From positions 1 to 25,471 of the forward strand of contig QAXH01006718.1 in the NCBI GenBank assembly GCA_004335635.1: a stretch of DNA of 25,471 nucleotides, given 5' to 3'. Shown here one piece after another: positions 20,901-25,471 of the stretch. Positions within the stretch are counted from its first letter, which is position 1; every line of letters starts with the position of its first letter. Under the pieces are notes generated by a model, which made no database searches, was not told the origin of the DNA, and saw nothing but the letters and a program-made list of their open reading frames with translations. The stretch is from Chloromonas sp. AAM2. Taxonomy: Eukaryota > Chlorophyta > Chlorophyceae > Chlamydomonadales > Chlamydomonadaceae. The position numbers and the translations under genes are program-made.

Positions 20901-23179
20901 ATCCGTCAGTCAACCCTGATGGGGGTGCAGACTCAAGACCATTAATTGCCCTACCTTGTTTTCGAAGGGCACCACGCTCTCCAGCCCGGCAGGCGGTGGC
21001 TTGCGGGGATGGCGGGGCCCCAGAATGGCGGGCGGCACAGCAGAGTCCACCATGGCTGGGTCAGGGCTGACCGTGGGCTCCGCTAGAGCAAAGGTCGACT
21101 CGCGCAGCAAAAACTCAGGCTCCACTGGAATGTTGTCGATCATGCTTGCTGGCGACTGACCCTGCTCAGGCTTTGCAGCAGCCTTGGGATCCTTACTGGC
21201 ATTCTGATCTCCACTTGAACTGGATTTGAAAGCACCGTCAGCCTTGGACTCCCCACCCTCGGTGGCCTTGTCTGCTCTCCTGCTGCCTGAGCCGTTGCTG
21301 CGTTTGGCTGCTTCTGTCTCTTCTTTCTGGCCACGTGAGCTGGTGTTGGCTGCAGACTGGCTGGCTTCAAAGCTCGTAGCCATCTCAGGCTTGCTCCAGA
21401 CGCACGGCACAGTCAGTGTACCGGGAGTGTCCGGGACCTGCGCCAACAGTCACAAAGATGCTGACCACTTCAAGTGACTTGGAGACTTGAAAAGCCAGAG
21501 CACCACCCTTTTCACATGAAGAGGCAGTGCTAGTGAAGACCCTACCATGACTTCGGTGTGCGAGGCACATAGCCACAGTACCTCAGGACCATTTGCTGCT
21601 GCTGATGATGATGCTGATGATGCTCTACATGACTGTGGCTGACTGCTGTGGTTCGGATGGTAGAGCTCAGTGTCACGGCTGCAGCTGTAACTGTTCGCCC
21701 ACGCCTTGGCTGCCACGCACCTCAATCCGCCTGTTGTTGGCCACCTCCCAGCGTGACTGCTTGTTGCGGGTATTGTAAACAACCGCCTGTGCAAGTATGC
21801 AAGCAGAAGTGAGCACGTATGTTCTGGTGTGTGCAGCTAGCCTCCACTTGCCCCACAAAGCACCCTGCCGGGTTCATGAACAGATAGTGTTGCATGTTGC
21901 ACAGAGTTGCTGAGGCGGCTCTGTAAGAGTTACGACTAGGCCAGTCACGCACCAGAGAGAGTTCCTTACCCGCCCTCACAGACGTCTAAACTAGAAGTAG
22001 CTAATAGCGGCCATGCTCTAAGCTGCAGTACTGTTGCACTGCCTGCCACCTCACCTTGAATTCATACGTTCCAGGTGGCAGGGGCACCTCAGTGACCCAT
22101 ACATCCCCTTCGCTCCATGTCAATGGGGCAGCGGCATCTGCACTCCATCGGCCCAGCTCCTCGGAGGCACCCACCACCTGGGTATCGGGCGAGTCATGCA
22201 CGTGCAAGGACGCATCACTTCAAAGATAATGACAGAATTGTTCTCACACAGACTGCTGATGCTGTTAAAATGCTGTTAAAATGCTGTTATTATGCCGACG
22301 CCTGCCATTGGCACACTGAACGTCAAAAAGGCCATATAAAGCCTCTATCTGGTCCCTCATTATCATTTTGCTGCTTGTGTAGTCAGATCAGGCCGCTTCT
22401 GGCTGTGTGGATGACATGCGCACACACATGCCCCCATGCATGCTTGTTTTGGCACCCATGCGTTCACACGCAGGCATGCGTGCGCCAGGGTAGAGCACAA
22501 TTGTAAAGAGGCAGCAGCGATGGCGCTGAGCGAACCCATCGGCCATGCATGTCAAACCAAGTAGATGTATGCAATTGTGTGAGTTGAGCCGAGTTCTGGC
22601 GTATGTCAAGCAACACGACGAAGGCAGACACCGCTGCCACTGATCAGCTGCAATCACATGCACACGTATCAAAACCTAGCGCACTCCATCATGACAGCCT
22701 CACCTTGATGACCTCAGCAAAGCCACATTTGAAGGGCATGCTGATCTTCACGAGGACCTCTGGTTTGGGAAGCGGGTCTGATGCCTGTGCAAAACGGCAC
22801 ACAAACAATGTTGTGCACGTCCAAGTGGTGATATGCTGACACTGATGCTGCAACTTGATGTGTACTCACCTGTGCCCTCCCCAGCTCCTCCATGCTGGTC
22901 TTCTGATACTTGCACGCCACATTTGAACCTGCTCACCAAAACAAGAGCAGGGCGACGCTGAGCTGAGTGCTGTGCTGCCGGGTGGTAGGTAGTGGTGGGC
23001 GCCAACCTGGCATTGCGGCTGCTGACGCGCCACATTCACTTACCTGACAGAGCGAAATGCAGTCCCGGCCTGAGCCCTGGTGGCTGGCGGTCCTGTTTTC
23101 TCCTAGGCCTCCCGCTCCGCATCGGCCAATCGGCATTCCGGAAATTGGGCTGCGAGCCCAGTGCTGACGCTGTGCTCAT
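5613..23179 (-). CDS. Giant CBM20-coiled-coil protein with two winged-helix-like modules (SAGA-like), 35 exons
   Basis: I joined 35 exons by hand; the 34 introns start with GT and end with AG, all phases agree, and the total is 8,244 nt (about 2,747 aa plus stop). The order is a basic leader, CBM20 (about 75-173), winged-helix-like module 1 (317-378), disordered linker, acidic linker, module 2 (970-1036), low-complexity linkers, Ala/Glu/Gln coiled coil (about 1402-2640) and a C-terminal tail with Trp motifs. CBM20 binds starch. In Chlamydomonas, CBM20 plus long coiled coil is the plan of SAGA1/SAGA2, pyrenoid proteins that contact starch and Rubisco, so a plastid starch-surface scaffold is the best inference. 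The length and the duplicated module are unusual for that family. The start ATG follows an in-frame TGA 18 nt upstream; the stop is TAG at 5613-5615. Exon coordinates are in the segment entries below. The main alternative is two genes separated near 18.8-19.1 kb. Confidence 0.85.
6245..14539 (-). other. Exons 17-34: about 1,200-residue Ala/Glu/Gln/Arg coiled coil
   Basis: The exons are 14539-14441, 14269-14168, 13895-13098, 12838-12670, 12369-12182, 11852-11718, 11335-10964, 10812-10753, 10495-10363, 10073-9861, 9570-9484, 9145-8964, 8747-8585, 8300-8121, 7900-7500, 7120-6977, 6767-6633 and 6340-6245. Nearly all encode helix-forming sequence with very high Ala and regular Glu/Gln/Arg, for example AERESLAAAAAAVLAQQEY, and almost no Pro or Gly. 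Exceptions that could be breaks or hinges are exon 22 (ASSWGADSE), exon 24 (GVDGEGLIQDASLA) and the VQPDPPLV stretch of exon 26. A rod of this kind would act as a spacer or scaffold. Each exon is bounded by GT...AG with matching phases. Confidence 0.8.
12549..12587. repeat. 21-bp tandem duplication in intron 20
   Basis: GAAATGCAAGAACAGTTG occurs at 12549-12566 and 12570-12587. It lies inside an intron of the giant gene. Confidence 0.85.
14792..16912 (-). other. Exons 12-16: Ser/Pro/Thr-rich linkers and short helices
   Basis: The exons are 16912-16751, 16392-16228, 16061-15843, 15522-15403 and 15106-14792. All are phase 0-0 and multiples of three (54, 55, 73, 40 and 105 codons). Exon 13 has VELLQSFEDATRIMSPMVDE. 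Exon 14 has GWQLPNLSKLPKAEAIQKM. Exon 15 has LASDPRLIALATVAMATGIV, which may be a buried hydrophobic helix. Exon 16 is a Ser/Thr/Pro linker followed by FWKRLGLPDVS. Several Trp-containing patches here (LWRSSA, FWKRLG) are candidates for short linear motifs. No known domain was recognised. Confidence 0.7.
16912..17000 (-). repeat. Duplicated exon-12 acceptor
   Basis: The junction CAG/GTTCTYAAGGAG occurs twice, with coding starts at 16997 and 16912, 85 nt apart. The 16912 site keeps the frame (VLKEKEELAKAS). Using the 16997 site without further splicing adds 85 nt and shifts the frame. The 16912 site is chosen in the gene model. Confidence 0.7.
17482..17995 (-). other. Winged-helix-like module 2 (exons 10-11)
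   Basis: The end of exon 10 plus exon 11 (17590-17368) gives residues 970-1036: VLGLLDSFPSLSLERLHNLL, SFTMVEPRFTASPARLETW, MQLLEQGGLVVSTPDGSW. It aligns with module 1 over its whole length: LGLL.S..SL.L..LH..L, then F..(S/T)P..L..., then ..GxVVS....(F/W). The exon 10/11 junction (AG/G TTC) falls at the same aligned residue and phase as the exon 7/8 junction (CC/G TTT). A disordered Gln/Pro/Glu tail follows to 17368. Confidence 0.55.
17904..18795 (-). other. Exon 10: Lys/Glu/Gln-rich and acidic linker leading into module 2
   Basis: This 892-nt exon (residues 704-999) begins after a TCCGCAG acceptor and is open throughout. The composition is Ala/Lys/Glu/Gln, with segments such as KEQKDKQTEKDKQKA and QQEKQEVKQERDS. 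An acidic tract follows (SSDDDDSRED, DDEEDEEALERGEG), and the last 30 codons start winged-helix-like module 2. An ATG at 18820, just upstream in the same frame, could serve as the start of a separate gene. I prefer the spliced reading because the preceding exon ends in the matching phase. Confidence 0.75.
19096..20078 (-). other. Exon 9: long disordered linker with Gly-Asn repeat
   Basis: This 983-nt exon (residues 376-702) is rich in Ser, Thr, Asp, Ala and Gln. It includes TPTPSANDSTPDSD, a Gly-Asn dipeptide run from a hexanucleotide microsatellite, and a basic-aromatic patch ARKWSELPRKEF. It ends in a Gln/Arg/Ala helix with HAVQLQLQLLWQQQQ and AEAKEAEERAKAA. No folded domain is recognised. 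The donor at 19095 (ACAG/GTAAGC) is phase 1. Confidence 0.75.
19652..19708 (-). repeat. Hexanucleotide microsatellite encoding (Gly-Asn)n in exon 9
   Basis: CCATTA, CCATTG and CCATTCCCGTTG units on the plus strand read as repeating Gly-Asn codons (GGN AAY) in the coding frame. The length is a multiple of six, so copy-number change would keep the frame. It is probably a flexible spacer. Confidence 0.85.
20067..20617 (-). other. Winged-helix-like module 1, resembling the APC2 C-terminal domain (exons 7-9)
   Basis: Exon 7 (20617-20532, phase 2 donor), exon 8 (20369-20280) and the first codons of exon 9 encode residues 317-378. Key segments are MLGLLASYGSLPLDTLHGML, RVMEGPEHPFDVTPDQLKAY and LQYLIVAGRVVSGSPGTFKF. 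The pattern of a helix (MLxxL), SLxLDxxHxMLR, a spacer, an ELxxYL-like helix and a beta hairpin ending in a hydrophobic residue matches my recollection of the APC2/cullin-type C-terminal winged helix (ANAPC2, PF08672). In APC2 this domain acts in E2 docking; no such role can be inferred here. A second copy lies in exons 10-11. Confidence 0.55.
20111..20144. repeat. GTGCAT hexamer tract in intron 8
   Basis: GTGCATGCATGTGCATGTGC and neighbouring copies form a short alternating purine-pyrimidine microsatellite just upstream (on the minus strand) of exon 9. It is not coding in the gene model. Confidence 0.75.
21384..22784 (-). other. CBM20 starch-binding domain (exons 3 to 6, about residues 75-173)
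   Basis: Exons 22784-22704, 22177-22055, 21786-21721 and the start of 21437-20955 join in phase 0. Together they read as a full CBM20: first strand VLVKISMPFKCGFAEVIK, then VVGASEELGRWSADAA, PLTWSEGDVWVTEVPLPPG, TYEFKAVVYNTRN, SRWEVANNRRIEVPD and TLTVPCVWSKPE. The diagnostic features are all present: the ELGxW turn, the W...V.LPPG.YEFK strand pair, the WE..NR motif and the final T.T..VW. CBM20 binds two adjacent glucan chains using exposed Trp residues. I see no sign of decay. No amylase, glucanotransferase or dikinase catalytic domain follows, so the protein would bind starch rather than process it. Confidence 0.9.
22259..22291. repeat. 11-bp tandem repeat in intron 3
   Basis: ATGCTGTTAAA-type units repeat about three times, with the last copy diverged (TGCTGTTATTA). 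It lies within intron 3 of the giant gene, and no role is evident. Confidence 0.7.
22870..23179 (-). other. Exons 1-2: start codon and putative chloroplast transit peptide
   Basis: Exon 1 is 23179-23044 (phase 1 donor GTAAGT) and exon 2 is 22928-22870 (donor GTGAGT). The leader starts MSTASALGSQPNF and continues RSGRPRRKQDRQ; it is rich in Ser, Ala, Arg and Pro and has few acidic residues, as algal plastid leaders do. The NVAC segment at residues 48-51 resembles the VxA-type cleavage region of Chlamydomonas transit peptides. A second in-frame ATG lies at codon 20, giving a shorter possible start. Exon 2 must be a separate exon because its frame carries a TGA just upstream of the GAGCAG acceptor. 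Confidence 0.65.
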
Positions 23180-24544
23180 TGCTGCAGCACCAAATCAGCG
23201 TTTGATAGGGTTTCTACTCCTTCAGCCTGGAATGCACATATAGCGTTCGTAGAAGTCCGCGACCATGCCAGGTCTGCCCTCAGGCACCCGCAGTTGGAGC
23301 TGCTGGGACGTCTGAGCAATGCAATGCCAGTGTGGCCAAGCGGGCCAAATGACACACAAAAAATGTGGTGAGGCGTTTCTGCATGTTTCAATGCTCGCAT
23401 CTGTCGCATCGGATAAGGCCAATGGTGGTGCACTGCACATCAGCCGAGTGAGCTGAGGCTTTTCACACTGAACATGCGAGCGCTGTTTCGCATGTTTTGC
23501 ATCTGGCCGGCATTCCGTCGTGATGCCGAAATGTGGTCTGCTCCTGCCTGCAACCTGTTTCACGATGCTGCTGTTCATCACAAACTGGCATGACGGTGGT
23601 TTTTCTGAGTTCTCCAATCTATTGTTGTTGTAGCGCCCGAGGCACCACCGACACTGAGGAACTCACCCGGCATTCTGCAACTCGGACTGACCCACGATCT
23701 GTTCGCTCAGAGTCATAACAGCAAGTTGAACAGGGGCAGCCATTTTCAGCAGCCAGTGAGAAGAGGGCGTACTTCAGGTCACACGTCGCAAGGCCAGCCC
23801 GCACCCACAGCACAGTCCACCTTCAACCCAGCAACACCCCAAACTACAACACTGACACAACACCCCAAACTACAACACTGAGGAGAGTCACACGCATGAG
23901 GTAGCCTTGTCTGGACGCATATAGGCATGTTTTCGTTTGCAGCAAACTGCTTTCGTAGCCCTAGCAGCACCAGTGCGTACCCCTAGCAGCAAGCAAACAG
24001 CCATTGGTTTAGCAAACAGCCTTGGTACATTCAAAAAGCGATCATGATGGCATACTCACTGTTGCCTGAAATGCCGCTGTAAAGAAGAAACTGGGACGAG
24101 GGTCAGAGGCACTCCCACCTGGTATGTTATGAATCGCGCTCGTGGTACACCCGTGGTCGGTAAGTTTGAGTCTGTCATCAACATTGACATCTGCCATCAA
24201 CATGGCATGTTAGTGAACTTGAGTGCTGTCATTTTTTAGCGTGTAGTTTTCAACCCGGGCAACCCGCTGAACTTGACTGGGTACGTGTCGTCAGTCGTAG
24301 AATGCAGAACCAAAACTGAGTTTGGTGCAAGTAAAGGTGACAAAAATAACAACAGTTGAATTAACTGGAAACAGTATTACGTCGCAGCAACAAAAGCCAT
24401 TCCTCTTAGCCATTCACCGGCAATCTCTCTCAGTGTTGGCCCAGACCAGTGCGATATCAGTGCTTAACCCAGTGTCATGGCCAGTAGTATCCATTATGTT
24501 TATGGCCAATCAATCTCGCAGACAATCTGCATGACAACCTGGCA
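23180..24544. other. Region between SWEET and the giant gene: 3' UTR, promoter/5' leader and exon-like islets
   Basis: This should hold the SWEET 3' UTR and the promoter and 5' leader of the giant gene. No full gene is recognised. Two minus-strand islets have good splice borders: 24076-24060 (17 nt between a pyrimidine-rich ACAG and GTGAGTATG) and 23311-23222 (after TTGCTCAG, encoding LQLRVPEGRPGMVADFYERY before a TGA). They may be 5'-leader exons or remnants of another gene. A 26-bp tandem duplication lies at 23832-23881. No TATA box can be fixed. Confidence 0.4.
23832..23881. repeat. 26-bp tandem duplication
   Basis: The 24-nt core CAACACCCCAAACTACAACA plus CTGA occurs at 23832-23855 and again, identical, at 23858-23881. 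Confidence 0.85.
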
Positions 24545-25449
24545 CTAGTGGCTGGGCTGGCTAGGCTGGGAATTGACACAGGCCATTTGCTGCTTGTTGG
24601 GAAAGTGGGCCGGCCCACTGGCATCCGGTGCTAGCCGGACGCCTAGCCCGTCAGTGCCAGTAGCTTGTGCTGCAGCCCGCGCTTCTTCTGCTCCACACGC
24701 TGTCCGTGATGGTGGCTCATCATCATTTTCTGTACCAGTTGCATGGTCTGCTATGGCACTGGGCTTGCTGGGCAGTACCCACAGCAGCACAAGCTGCAGC
24801 ACGCCAAAGACGACGCCCACAATGTTTGGTGCCCAGATGAACGCGTCTCTAATGGCCTGCGGGCAGGACACAAGAGAAGAATTTCAGTGGAGACATCTAG
24901 TTGTGGTATTTCAGTCGAGACTTGGTCACATGATGGGAACTAGGTGCTTGGGCTGAGCTGATGCGAAATTGCAGATGTTGAGTTCTTGCACTGCATCCCC
25001 CAGATGCAGGTGGACCCTGACAGCCACTGTTTCTGCCTGTTGTTTCCATCGCTTGCCTTGCAACTGCTTGTGCTGCAGCTACGCTGCCGCTGATCACTGA
25101 ATCATTTGTGAAAGTCGTTTGAGGCGGACCATAATAAGATCTCTGGACTGACATGATCTCTGGACACAGCAGCCCGTCACAACGTCGTCTACCCTGCGGA
25201 CTCCAGGTGTGCAGATTTGCCCAGGCATCCCAAACACCTTCTTCACCTCTTGCTGCGGCTTCTGCCAGGGCACCCTAGCTAGCACACGATACAGCGCTAA
25301 GTGTACAACATCACGGCACACGATAGGAATGTTACATCGCCTCTCCTCACACTACTACCATACTGTGTTGTAGAGCCAGCCACTAGAAGATGCGTGCCCA
25401 CTTACCAATCCGTACACAACCCACAGGGAGCCGTTGACACAGACCATCA
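24545..25449 (-). CDS. SWEET: SWEET-family sugar transporter, C-terminal two exons (partial)
   Basis: Exon 25449-25406 (phase 1 to 0) reads LMVCVNGSLWVVYGL if the split first codon is Leu. It joins across an intron (GTAAGT...CCCGCAG) to exon 24856-24545, which begins AIRDAFIWAPNIVGVV and FGVLQLVLLWVLP. The NGxxWxxYGL and PNxxGxxxGxxQLxL signatures are the end of TM6 and all of TM7 of SWEET uniporters. The Trp of NGSLW and the Asn of APN are the positions that line the sugar pocket in plant SWEETs. A hydrophilic tail of about 70 residues follows, ending SQPSH and TAG. The first five helices lie beyond the right edge. SWEETs move sugars by facilitated diffusion across the plasma membrane or an internal membrane. 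I see no TGTAA signal within 1 kb after the stop. Confidence 0.85.
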
Positions 25450-25471
25450 CTAGAAGATGCGTGCCCACTCA
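25381..25471. repeat. 24-bp direct repeat flanking a 43-nt segment with the SWEET exon
   Basis: Copies at 25381-25404 and 25448-25471 differ at one base (CACTAGAAGATGCGTGCCCA plus CTTA or CTCA). On the minus strand the first copy read forms the end of one intron (TTCTAG acceptor) and the second the start of the next (GTAAGTGGGC donor). Both copies contain both signals. Confidence 0.8.

Overview
The window looks like nuclear DNA of a chlorophyte green alga, probably Chlorophyceae. The reasons are dense introns with GT...GCAG borders, Ala/Gln-rich coding sequence, abundant short tandem repeats, and a gene combining a starch-binding CBM20 domain with a very long coiled coil, an architecture known from algal pyrenoid proteins. 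I cannot name the species. I see no rRNA, tRNA, CRISPR array or intact transposon.

Layout on the minus strand, read from high to low coordinates. (1) 25449-24545 holds the last two exons of a SWEET-type sugar transporter. (2) 24544-23180 is an intergenic or 5'-leader stretch with two exon-like islets and small repeats. (3) 23179-5613 is one very large gene. I assembled it by hand into 35 exons whose splice phases all agree, giving 8,244 coding bases (about 2,747 aa plus stop). (4) 5612-1 contains no gene I can name. It holds a long fold-back repeat, a (TA)n tract, several small tandem repeats and two exon-like islands.

The large protein has, in order: a basic Ser/Ala/Arg-rich leader that resembles a chloroplast transit peptide; a complete CBM20 starch-binding domain (about residues 75-173); a winged-helix-like module resembling the C-terminal domain of APC2; a long disordered linker with a Gly-Asn repeat; an acidic and Lys/Glu/Gln-rich linker; a second copy of the winged-helix-like module; low-complexity linkers; about 1,200 residues of Ala/Glu/Gln-rich coiled coil; and a short C-terminal tail with two Trp motifs. 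CBM20 plus long coiled coil recalls the SAGA1/SAGA2 family of Chlamydomonas, which links the starch sheath to the Rubisco matrix of the pyrenoid. Here the protein is much longer and carries the duplicated module, which I do not know from that family. The two modules share an intron at the same alignment position and in the same phase, so they look like an internal gene duplication.

Functionally, the window pairs a likely plastid starch-surface scaffold with a neighbouring sugar transporter. Both concern carbohydrate, but nothing in the sequence shows that they are co-regulated.
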